Below are positions 26,157 through 33,620 of a stretch of 64,000 nt of DNA, piece after piece (position 1 is the stretch's first letter; each line of letters starts with the position of its first letter). The stretch spans positions 87,493 through 151,492 of the forward strand of contig NZ_BDCF01000018.1 in NCBI RefSeq assembly GCF_001613365.1, written 5' to 3'. The notes beneath the pieces are model-generated. The model was not told the DNA's origin and searched no databases. It worked only from the letters and a program-made list of their open reading frames with translations. Source of the DNA: Nocardia xishanensis NBRC 101358 (lineage in GTDB: Bacteria > Actinomycetota > Actinomycetes > Mycobacteriales > Mycobacteriaceae). The translations under genes and the position numbers were made by a program.

Positions 26157-26786
26157 ATGACCGATACCACCGCTCAGGAGTACTGGGAAGACTTCTACCG
26201 TGAGCGCGATCAGGTGTGGACCGGGAAACCTAACGTGTTGCTGGTTCGCGAAGCCGCCGATCTCACGCCGGGCACCGCGCTCGACCTGGGCTGCGGCGAA
26301 GGCGGCGATGCCATCTGGCTGGCCGAGCGCGGCTGGCGGGTCCGGGCGGCCGACGTGTCGGCCATCGCGCTGGCGCGCGGAGCCGAGCGCGCCGCGGCGG
26401 CGGGCGTCGCCGACAGAATCACCTGGGAGCGACACGATCTCGCCGAATCGTTCCCCGCAGGCTCGTTCGATCTGGTGTCGGCCCAGTTCCTGCATTCGCC
26501 GGTCGCCGCGGACGGCGAACGCGACAAGATCTTGCGGCTCGCCGCCGAGGCCGTCGCGCCCGGCGGTGTGCTCATCGTCGTGGGACACGCGGGCTGGCCG
26601 ACCTGGATGACCGAGCCGCCGTCCATCGAATTCCCGACCATCCCAGGCACGCTCGCCGCCCTCGATCCGAAGCCGGGAGAATGGCGGGTCGAGACCGAGG
26701 AGGTCGTCGGTCGCGAGTGGCCTGGTCCAGAGGGCCAGGAGGGCCGCAGGGAGGATACGGTGCTGCGCATCCGCCGACTGCGGTAG
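26157..26786 (+). CDS. Class I SAM-dependent methyltransferase
   Basis: A 209-residue methyltransferase with motif I LDLGCGEGGDAIWLAERG near residue 40, the acidic end of beta-2 (VRAADVSAIAL), and motif IV ERHDLAESFPAGSFDLVSAQFLHS near 100. The beginning (TTAQEYWEDFYRERDQVWTGKPN) resembles thiopurine/tellurite-type methyltransferases, so a small-molecule substrate is plausible. ATG 26157 has AGGAGAGG nine bases upstream; the frame extends back to 25989. It is monocistronic as far as can be seen. The 254-bp gap upstream holds nothing I can define. Confidence 0.88.
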   Translation: MTDTTAQEYWEDFYRERDQVWTGKPNVLLVREAADLTPGTALDLGCGEGGDAIWLAERGWRVRAADVSAIALARGAERAAAAGVADRITWERHDLAESFPAGSFDLVSAQFLHSPVAADGERDKILRLAAEAVAPGGVLIVVGHAGWPTWMTEPPSIEFPTIPGTLAALDPKPGEWRVETEEVVGREWPGPEGQEGRREDTVLRIRRLR

Positions 26787-26908
26787 GCGTACCCCCTTCA
26801 CTCCGGCCATGCCGCCCGGGGCGTCCGGCTGCGTAGGCGTCAACGTACCCAGCAACCTCACAGCCCGGTCCCAGCGCCACGGCAGCTCCGCCCACAACGG
26901 TGGACACC

Positions 26909-28171
26909 ATGACCGAAACCGTGGCCGTCGCCAGCGCGGCGGAGCAGAACCGAGCCACGGGCCGACCGCCCGTGCTCGACGTGGTGATACCCGTCTACAA
27001 CGAGGAGACCGATCTCGGCGTCTGTGTGCGCAGACTGCGCACCTACCTCGGCGGCGGCTTCCCCTTCCCGGCGCGTATCACCATCGCCGACAACGCGAGC
27101 ACCGACACGACCCTCCAGGTGGCCCGGCTGCTCGCGGCCGAATACGACGATGTGCGCGTGGTGCACCTGGACGCCAAGGGTCGCGGCCGGGCGCTGCGCG
27201 CCGTGTGGGAGCAGTCCGACGCGCAGGTCGTCGCCTATATGGACGTCGACCTGTCCACCGACCTCGACGCGCTGCTGCCCCTGGTGGCTCCGCTGGTCTC
27301 CGGCCACTCCGATCTCGCCATCGGCACCCGCCTGTCCGCGGGATCGCGGGTGGTGCGCGGACCGAAGCGCGAGTTCATCTCGCGCAGCTACAACTTGATC
27401 CTGAAGGCCGCGCTGCGCACCGGTTTCTCCGACGCGCAGTGCGGGTTCAAGGCGATGCGCACCGATGTCGCGCGGCGGCTGCTGCCGCTGGTTCAGGACG
27501 GCGAATGGTTCTTCGACACCGAACTTCTGGTGCTCGCCGAACGCGCGGGGCTGCGCATCCACGAGGTGCCGGTGGACTGGATCGACGATCCCGACAGCCG
27601 CGTCGACATCGTCGACACCGCGCGCAAAGATCTCCAGGGCATTTGGCGGCTCGGCCGGGCCATGGCCACCGGCGCATTGCCATTGGACGACGTGCGACGA
27701 GCCGTCGGGCGGGAACCGCTGGTTCCGGGCGTGCCGCTGGGCATGGTGGGTCAGGCGGTGCGGTTCGCGCTCATCGGCATCGCTTCGACTGTCGCGTATC
27801 TGCTGCTGTACCTGCTGTGGCAACCGCTGGTGGGACCGCAGGCGGCGAACTTTCTCGCGCTGCTGGTGACGGCCGTCGGCAACACCACGGCCAACCGCGC
27901 CTTCACCTTCGGTGTGCGCGGCACGACCGGGGTTGTGGCGCATCAATTCCAGGGCCTGCTGCTCTTCGGATTCGGCTTGCTGGTCACGAGCGGTTCGCTG
28001 TTCGCGCTGCACCGCTGGGCGCCGGACGTGGCCGTGCAGTGGGAACTGCTGGTGCTGGTCGTCGCCAACCTCGTGGCGACCCTGGCGCGGTTCGTCGGAT
28101 TGCGCTGGGTCTTCCGGAACGCGGGTGACCGACAGTACCGGACGACCGCGGTGGATGGGGGCGGCCGGTGA
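26909..28171 (+). CDS. GT2 glycosyltransferase fused to a GtrA-like membrane domain
   Basis: A 420-residue fusion. Residues 20-255 form a dolichol-phosphate-sugar-synthase-like GT2 domain (VVIPVYNEETDLG, IADNASTDTT, the metal motif MDVDLSTD, SDAQCGFKAMRTDVA). Residues about 275-400 form a four-helix GtrA-type membrane domain (VRFALIGIASTVAYLLLYLLW, LVTAVGNTTANRAFTFG). It probably makes a polyprenyl-phosphate sugar at the membrane and flips or presents it. GTG 26900 is an alternative start. The stop overlaps the GTG of the next gene, so donor synthesis and sugar transfer are coupled. Confidence 0.9.
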   Translation: MTETVAVASAAEQNRATGRPPVLDVVIPVYNEETDLGVCVRRLRTYLGGGFPFPARITIADNASTDTTLQVARLLAAEYDDVRVVHLDAKGRGRALRAVWEQSDAQVVAYMDVDLSTDLDALLPLVAPLVSGHSDLAIGTRLSAGSRVVRGPKREFISRSYNLILKAALRTGFSDAQCGFKAMRTDVARRLLPLVQDGEWFFDTELLVLAERAGLRIHEVPVDWIDDPDSRVDIVDTARKDLQGIWRLGRAMATGALPLDDVRRAVGREPLVPGVPLGMVGQAVRFALIGIASTVAYLLLYLLWQPLVGPQAANFLALLVTAVGNTTANRAFTFGVRGTTGVVAHQFQGLLLFGFGLLVTSGSLFALHRWAPDVAVQWELLVLVVANLVATLARFVGLRWVFRNAGDRQYRTTAVDGGGR

Positions 28172-30315
28172 GCACCGCGACGCTGACGCCACCGGAATCC
28201 GTTTCGCTTCAGCGAAACTCGAACTCGCGGGAGCCCCATCGCTGGGAGTACCCGGCACTCGCCGCGCTGCTCGTCGGTACCGCGATGGCCTACCTGTACA
28301 ACCTCGGCGCGAACGGCTGGGGTAATGCCTTCTATTCCGCCGCCGTGCAGGCGGGTTCGCGGTCGTGGACGGCGTTCTTCTTCGGCTCCTCCGACGCGGG
28401 GAACTCGATCACCGTCGACAAACCGCCTGCCTCGCTGTGGCTGATGGAACTCTCGGTGCGCCTGTTCGGCCTGAGCAGCTGGAGCATTCTGGTCCCACAG
28501 GTGCTGCTCGGCGTCGGCACGGTGGCGCTGCTGTGGGCTACGGTGCGGCGCTCGTTCGGTCCTGCCGCCGGCTTGCTCTCCGGGCTGGTACTCGCCGTGA
28601 CTCCCGTTGCCGCGCTGATGTTCCGGTTCAACAACCCCGACGCGCTGCTGGTGTTCTCGATGGTCGCCGCGGCGTGGGCCATGCTGCGCGCGGTCGCGGA
28701 CGGCCGCTGGCGCTGGCTCGTGCTCACCGGCGCCTTCATCGGTTTCGGCTTTCTCGCCAAACAGTTGCAGGTGCTGCTCGTGGTGCCCGCGCTCGCGCTG
28801 ACCTATCTCATCGCGGGTCCGCCCGCGCTGGGCAAGCGGATCGCGCAGCTGTGCGCGGCGGGTGCTTCGATGGTCGCGGCGGCGGGCTGGTGGCTGCTGG
28901 CGGTGGAGCTCTGGCCCGCGTCATCGCGGCCGTGGATCGGCGGCTCCCAGCACAATTCGATCCTGGAGCTGACGCTCGGCTACAACGGGCTCGGCCGCCT
29001 CAACGGCAACGAAACCGGCAGCGTCCGACCCGGCGGCGCGGAAGGCGTCCGGGGCATGATGTGGGGAGACACCGGCATCGCCCGGCTGTTCGAACCCGCG
29101 CAGGGCGGGCAGATCGCCTGGCTGATTCCCGCGGCGTTGGTAGCGCTGGTCGCCGGGGTCGTTCTGTGCGCCAAGGCCCCTCGGACCGACGGCAGGCGCG
29201 CCGCGCTGGTGCTGTGGGGTGGATGGCTGCTGGTGACCGGCCTGGTGTTCAGCTTCATGGCGGGAATCTTCCACCAGTACTACACCGTCGCTCTCGCGCC
29301 CGCGATCGCGGCGTTGGCCGGCTCCGGCGCGGTCCTGCTGTGGCGTGAACGGGGCCGGGTCTTGGTGCGGGTGGCGCTGGCCGTCGCGACCGGCGTGACC
29401 ACCGCGACCGCCTGGGTATTGCTCTCGCGCAGCGCCGATTTCGTGCCGTGGCTGCGGTGGGCGATCTTGGTGCCGGGTGTCGCGGTGACGGTGGCGCTGC
29501 TGTTCCCGCTGGGGCGCAAGCGTTCCCTCGCCGCCGCCATGACCGTCGCGTTCGTCGGCTTGGCCGGACCGATCGCGTACACCGCCCACACCCTGGCCAC
29601 ACCGCATTCCGGTCCGATCCCGACGGCGGGTCCGTATGTCAGGTCCGGCTTCGGCGGGCGTGGGCCTGGTGACGGCGGACCTGGCGGACGGATGGATGGG
29701 GGGACTGCGCCGGGCATGCCGCGCGGATCGATGCCCGGTCGCAACGGAGGCGACGGAGCGCCCCGAGGGGCGGCGGGTGTCGGCGATACTGCTCCAGCCC
29801 CCGGCGGTACCGCACCTGGCATCAGCTCTGCGCCCGACAACGGCGCCGGGCCGGGGAACGGCACCGCTCCCGACAACGGAGCAGGGCAAGGCAACGACAT
29901 TACGCGGCCAGGTGGAACAGGCGGCGGCCCAGCCGGTTTCGGTGGTCCGGCCGGTGGATTCATGAGTGCGAGTGCCCCGGGCGACAAGTTGGTCGCGCTG
30001 CTCGAGCAGAACGGCGACGCCTACACCTGGGTGGCCGCGACAGTCAGCTCGAACCGCGCGGCGGGTTATCAGCTCGCCACCGAGCTGCCGGTGATGCCGA
30101 TCGGCGGTTTCAACGGCAGCGATCCGTCGCCCACCCTGGCCGAGTTCCAGCAGTACGTGGCCGAGGGCAAAATCCACTACTTCCTGGGCGGCGAGGACGC
30201 CCATTCAAACGGCGACCAGTCCTCGGAGAGCGCCGAGATCACCGCCTGGGTGCGGGCCAACTTCCCCGCCGAGGAGGTGGACGGCGTCACCGTCCACGAC
30301 CTGACCACCCGCTGA
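28168..30315 (+). CDS. GT39 (PMT-type) integral-membrane glycosyltransferase
   Basis: A 715-residue GT-C protein with about 11-12 transmembrane segments in residues 30-470. After the first TM come YLYNLGANGWGNAFYSAAVQAG and DKPPASLWL, the acidic/PP loop typical of the ArnT/PMT-like YkcB group. Residues about 490-600 are a Gly/Pro/Asn-rich, low-complexity linker with repeated APDNGAGPGNG units. A folded extracytoplasmic C-terminal domain follows (about 605-715, LVALLEQNGDAYTWVAATVSSNRAAGYQLATELPVMPIGGFNG). It probably uses the polyprenyl-phosphate sugar made by the preceding gene to modify a protein or envelope polymer. The GTGA overlap links the two. Confidence 0.88.
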   Translation: MSTATLTPPESVSLQRNSNSREPHRWEYPALAALLVGTAMAYLYNLGANGWGNAFYSAAVQAGSRSWTAFFFGSSDAGNSITVDKPPASLWLMELSVRLFGLSSWSILVPQVLLGVGTVALLWATVRRSFGPAAGLLSGLVLAVTPVAALMFRFNNPDALLVFSMVAAAWAMLRAVADGRWRWLVLTGAFIGFGFLAKQLQVLLVVPALALTYLIAGPPALGKRIAQLCAAGASMVAAAGWWLLAVELWPASSRPWIGGSQHNSILELTLGYNGLGRLNGNETGSVRPGGAEGVRGMMWGDTGIARLFEPAQGGQIAWLIPAALVALVAGVVLCAKAPRTDGRRAALVLWGGWLLVTGLVFSFMAGIFHQYYTVALAPAIAALAGSGAVLLWRERGRVLVRVALAVATGVTTATAWVLLSRSADFVPWLRWAILVPGVAVTVALLFPLGRKRSLAAAMTVAFVGLAGPIAYTAHTLATPHSGPIPTAGPYVRSGFGGRGPGDGGPGGRMDGGTAPGMPRGSMPGRNGGDGAPRGAAGVGDTAPAPGGTAPGISSAPDNGAGPGNGTAPDNGAGQGNDITRPGGTGGGPAGFGGPAGGFMSASAPGDKLVALLEQNGDAYTWVAATVSSNRAAGYQLATELPVMPIGGFNGSDPSPTLAEFQQYVAEGKIHYFLGGEDAHSNGDQSSESAEITAWVRANFPAEEVDGVTVHDLTTR

Positions 30316-30325
30316 ACCCCACTGA

Positions 30326-30399
30326 CGACCTCGCAGACCTTCTCCCCGCTTCGCAGAGACTGTAAGCCCTGCGAGGCGAGCGAATCCTCTGCGAGGTCG
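30326..30399. terminator. Nested dyad element B
   Basis: Outer arms CGACCTCGCAGA/TCTGCGAGGTCG (12 bp, perfect) enclose an inner hairpin GCTTCGCAG/CTGCGAGGC with a 12-base loop. It lies between the convergent GT39 and truncated SDR genes. It aligns with the reverse complement of element C (61242) over about 65 bases, so the two are related copies rather than chance hairpins. Confidence 0.7.
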
Positions 30400-30413
30400 C
30401 CGGTGCGCGGCGG

Positions 30414-30845
30414 TCAGCGTGTTGGGTGGGTCGTTTCGAGCCACTTGGCGAAGGTCGGGCCCGCCAGGGTCGCGTGCGAGCCGGGCAGCAGCGTGCCGGT
30501 CAGCTTCGCGGCGTTGTAGCCAGCCACCGTACTGTCGATGCCGATGATGGACACCACCACCAGCCGCTCGACCCCGGCCTGGTGGCCCGCCTCGTGCAGG
30601 TTGCGCGCGGCGGCGGTGAAGAACGCGGTGGCGACATCCTTGTCGGCCGACGGCGTGCTCGAGGCGTCGATCACCACGTCGACCCCGGCCAGCGCCTCGA
30701 CGAGGCCTGCTCCGGTCTCGATGTCGACGCCGTTGGCGCGGGAGAAGGCCACCACCTCGTGGCCCTGCTCGTTCAGCACGTCGACCACGTGGCGGCCGAG
30801 GCGTCCGGTGGCTCCGGCGACGGCGATCTTCTTGCTGGCGTTCAT
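30414..30845 (-). pseudogene. C-terminally truncated NAD(P)-binding SDR (NmrA-like)
   Basis: The first 105 or so residues are a normal atypical-SDR N-terminal half (KKIAVAGATGRLGRHVVDVLNEQGHEVVAFSRANGVDIETG, then FFTAAARNLHEAGHQAGVERLVVVSIIGIDSTVAGYNAAK). The protein stops at 143 residues, whereas relatives I know are about 240-260. After YNAAK the sequence departs from the family pattern and ends in KWLETTHPTR. It looks like the product of a 3' deletion or internal fusion. The NAD(P)-binding half could still fold, so expression of a short protein cannot be excluded. It sits next to dyad element B. Confidence 0.6.
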
Positions 30846-31040
30846 GTCCTGCTCCTTGTGTTCCGCTGCGGCGATGTTCCGCGTTCACAGGGAGGACGAC
30901 GCGGGGGCGACGAGTGTGACATCGCAAAGGGCGCGCAGCTCAGGAGCTATGCGGTGCGTCGCGGCACCATTCGAAAGTCGCGCGATACGAGAGCCGCACA
31001 GTGCGGAGCCGCAAGGTTCAGAAGCCGTGCGGTGCAGACC

Positions 31041-31655
31041 TCAGCTCGGCGCGAAGAGCGCCGAGTGCAGTGTCGCCGACCATTGCTGAACGATCTCTTT
31101 GCGGCGGGCGGAGTCATCGGTGAGGACGTCGGCGAGACCGAGCCCGCGGGCCAGGTCGAGGGTCGCCTGCACCAGATGATGCGCGACCGGATCCGAGTCG
31201 TCGACGCCGAGCGCCTCGACCGCCCTGCGGTGGGCGACCCGTCCGAACTTCGCTTCCAGCGGCACAATCCGTTCGCGGAGGACCGGGTCGGCGGCGGCAT
31301 GCGTCCACACCTGCAACGCCGCCTTGAACAGCGGAGAGGTGTAGGACTCGATCAGACCCGCGACGACGGCCTCCGTCCGGCCGACGCCCTCGGCCACCCC
31401 CGCGATCGTCTGCGCTTCCGCCTTGGCCTGATCCATGCGCGTGTCGAACATGTACTCCAGCGCGCCCGTGATCAGGTCCTCCCTGGTCGGGAAGTGGTGC
31501 TGGGCAGCACCGCGCGACACCCCGGCCCGTTCGGCGACCACCGCGACCGTCGCGGCGGCCCAGCCCATCTCGGCCAGACAGTCGATGGTCGCCTCGAGCA
31601 GGCGCTGCCGTGTTGCCCGGCTGCGATCCTGCTTGGGTTCGTGGGGTGTCGCCAT
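31041..31655 (-). CDS. TetR/AcrR family regulator of the acyl-CoA carboxylase operon
   Basis: A 204-residue regulator with HTH at about residues 14-58 (QRLLEATIDCLAEMGWAAATVAVVAERAGVSRGAAQHHFPTREDLI). The AAQHHFPTRE sequence is typical of AtuR-type regulators of branched acyl-CoA or terpene catabolism. It is the last gene of the minus-strand operon, only 4 bp after the enoyl-CoA hydratase, and probably acts on the dyad at 40252 in front of the first gene (inference). Confidence 0.88.
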   Translation of the reverse strand: MATPHEPKQDRSRATRQRLLEATIDCLAEMGWAAATVAVVAERAGVSRGAAQHHFPTREDLITGALEYMFDTRMDQAKAEAQTIAGVAEGVGRTEAVVAGLIESYTSPLFKAALQVWTHAAADPVLRERIVPLEAKFGRVAHRRAVEALGVDDSDPVAHHLVQATLDLARGLGLADVLTDDSARRKEIVQQWSATLHSALFAPS

Positions 31656-31659
31656 GGCG

Positions 31660-32442
31660 CTATTCTGCCCAGCTCGGTGCGCGCCGCTGTAGGAAGGCCA
31701 GCATCCCCTCGTGCACCTCGGGGGTGCCGAAGAAGCTCGCCGAACGCCGCGCGAGCTCTTCGGCGGAGGCGTCGAACGCGGCGAGAATGTCCGCGTTGAC
31801 CAGACGCTTGGCCTCGGCCAGACCCTGCGGCGAACCCTTGCGCAGCTCGCCGACCAGCCGCGCGACCTCCGCCGCCGGGTCGTCGGCGGTGATCGTCACC
31901 AGTCCGATCTCGGTGGCGACCTCGGCGCCGAACTTCTCGCCGGTGAGGTAATAGCGGCTCGCCGCGCGCGGGCTCAGCCGCGGCAGCAGGGTGAGCGAGA
32001 TCATGAACGGCGCGAGGCCGATCCGCACCTCGGTGAGCGCGAAGGAGCTGCCAGGACCGGCCACCACCAAGTCGCAGGCCGCGACGATGCCCATGCCGCC
32101 CGCCCGCACGTTGCCGTCGATCTGCGCGATCACCGGCTTCGGGATCTCCACCAGCCTGCGCAGGACGCCGATCATCACGCGGGTGCGCTGATCGGCGGCC
32201 ACCGCGGGATCGGCGTCGCTGGCCTCGCTGAGGTCGGCGCCCGCGCAGAAGGTGTTGCCGGTGTGCGCGAGCACGATGCCGCGCACCGAGTCATCGGCGG
32301 CAGCGGCGTCCAGACCGCCGATCAGCTCGGTGACCAGCCGCGAGGACAGCGCGTTGCGGTTGTGCGGCGAGTCGAAGGTGAGCACCGCGAAACCGTCGCG
32401 GATCTCGTAGCGAACGAGCGGCGCGGTGGAAGTGTCGGTCAT
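31660..32442 (-). CDS. Enoyl-CoA hydratase/isomerase family protein
   Basis: A crotonase-fold protein of 260 residues. The oxyanion-hole segments are HTGNTFCAGADLSE near residue 62 and IDGNVRAGGMGIVAACDLVVAG near 105. The catalytic-Glu region is SFALTEVRIGLAPFMISLTLLPRL near 131. In this operon it probably hydrates the unsaturated carboxylated acyl-CoA made by the carboxylase (3-methylglutaconyl-CoA-like or isohexenylglutaconyl-CoA-like step). The family alone does not prove which. It follows the acyl-CoA dehydrogenase by 13 bp. Confidence 0.9.
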   Translation of the reverse strand: MTDTSTAPLVRYEIRDGFAVLTFDSPHNRNALSSRLVTELIGGLDAAAADDSVRGIVLAHTGNTFCAGADLSEASDADPAVAADQRTRVMIGVLRRLVEIPKPVIAQIDGNVRAGGMGIVAACDLVVAGPGSSFALTEVRIGLAPFMISLTLLPRLSPRAASRYYLTGEKFGAEVATEIGLVTITADDPAAEVARLVGELRKGSPQGLAEAKRLVNADILAAFDASAEELARRSASFFGTPEVHEGMLAFLQRRAPSWAE

Positions 32443-32455
32443 CGGGTCTCCTGCG

Positions 32456-33616
32456 TCAGTAGGACTTCGGCAGACCCAGCGAGAACTGGGCGACGAAGTT
32501 GAGCACCATCTCCCTGCTGACCGGAGCGATCCGGCCGATACGGGACGCGGCGAGCATGGCGGCGAGCCCGTAGTCCGCGGTGAGACCGGCGCCGCCGTGC
32601 GTCTGGATCGCCTGGTCGAGCGCCTTGATGCTGGCTTCGGCCGCCGCGTACTTGGCCATGTTCGCGGCCTCGGCGGCGCCCATCTCCTCGCCCGCGTCGT
32701 AGAGCGTCGCGGCCTTCTGCATCATCAGCTTGGCCATCTCCAGCTCGATCTTCACCTGCGCCAGCGGATGCGAAATGCCTTGGTGCGCGCCAATCGGCGT
32801 CTTCCACACGGTGCGCTCCCTGGCGTATTCCACCGCGCGGTCGATCGCGTAGCGGCCGAGGCCGACGGCCATCGCTGCGCCCATGATGCGCTCCGGATTC
32901 AGGCCCGCGAACAGCTGCATCAGCGCGGCGTCCTCCTTGCCGACCAAGGCGCTGGACGGTAGACGGACGTCGTCGAGGAACAGGGTGAACTGGTGGTCCG
33001 GCTCGATGATGTCCATCTCCTGCGCCGTCTTGGTGAAGCCGGGCGCGTCGGTCGGGACGATGAACAGGGCGGGCTTGAGCTTGCCGGTCTTGTGGTCCTC
33101 GGTGCGCGAGACGATCAGCACCGCCTCGGCCTGGTCGACGCCGGAGATGAAGATCTTGCGGCCGTTGAGGATCCAGTCGTCACCGTCCCGGCGGGCGGTG
33201 GTGGTGATCTGGTGCGAGTTCGACCCGGCGTCCGGCTCGGTGATACCGAAGACCATCTTGCCCGAGCCGTCGGCGAGCTTGGGCAGCCATTCCTGCTTCT
33301 GCTCGTCGGTGCCGTACTTGGTGATGATGGTGCCGCAGATGGCGGGCGAGACCACCATGAGCAGCAGTCCGGCGCCCTGCGCGGCCAGCTCCTCCATCAC
33401 CAGCGCCAGCTCGTACATGCCTGCGCCACCGCCGCCGTACTCCTCCGGCAGGTTCACCCCGAGGAAGCCGAGTTTGCCTGCTTCGTCCCACAATTCGGTG
33501 AGCGGCTCGTGCTTGCGCGCCTTGGGCAGCACGTAGTCGCGATAGCTGTACTTCGCGGCGAGCCCCGCCACCGCGGCCCGCAGCTGCTTGCGCTCGTCGG
33601 ATTCGATAAAGCTCAT
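32456..33616 (-). CDS. Acyl-CoA dehydrogenase (operon copy 2)
   Basis: Flavoprotein of 386 residues introducing a C2-C3 double bond into an acyl-CoA. It shows the N-terminal helical domain, GITEPDAGSNSHQITTTARRDGDDWILNGRKIFISG (FAD/substrate region, about 125-160) and the C-terminal helical domain ending IQTHGGAGLTADYGLAAMLAASRIGRIAPVSREMVLNFVAQ. ATG 33616 is preceded by AGGAG; the gene starts 4 bp after the biotin carboxylase stop. It is distinct from the other acyl-CoA dehydrogenase in the operon (37308), so the pathway probably has two dehydrogenation steps or two chain-length ranges. Confidence 0.92.
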   Translation of the reverse strand: MSFIESDERKQLRAAVAGLAAKYSYRDYVLPKARKHEPLTELWDEAGKLGFLGVNLPEEYGGGGAGMYELALVMEELAAQGAGLLLMVVSPAICGTIITKYGTDEQKQEWLPKLADGSGKMVFGITEPDAGSNSHQITTTARRDGDDWILNGRKIFISGVDQAEAVLIVSRTEDHKTGKLKPALFIVPTDAPGFTKTAQEMDIIEPDHQFTLFLDDVRLPSSALVGKEDAALMQLFAGLNPERIMGAAMAVGLGRYAIDRAVEYARERTVWKTPIGAHQGISHPLAQVKIELEMAKLMMQKAATLYDAGEEMGAAEAANMAKYAAAEASIKALDQAIQTHGGAGLTADYGLAAMLAASRIGRIAPVSREMVLNFVAQFSLGLPKSY

Positions 33617-33620
33617 GGGA

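Noticed and set aside
29640..29950. CRISPR-like or tandem DNA repeat in the GT39 gene
   Set aside because: The repeats are short Gly/Pro/Asn codon runs in a protein linker, of irregular length and without spacers.
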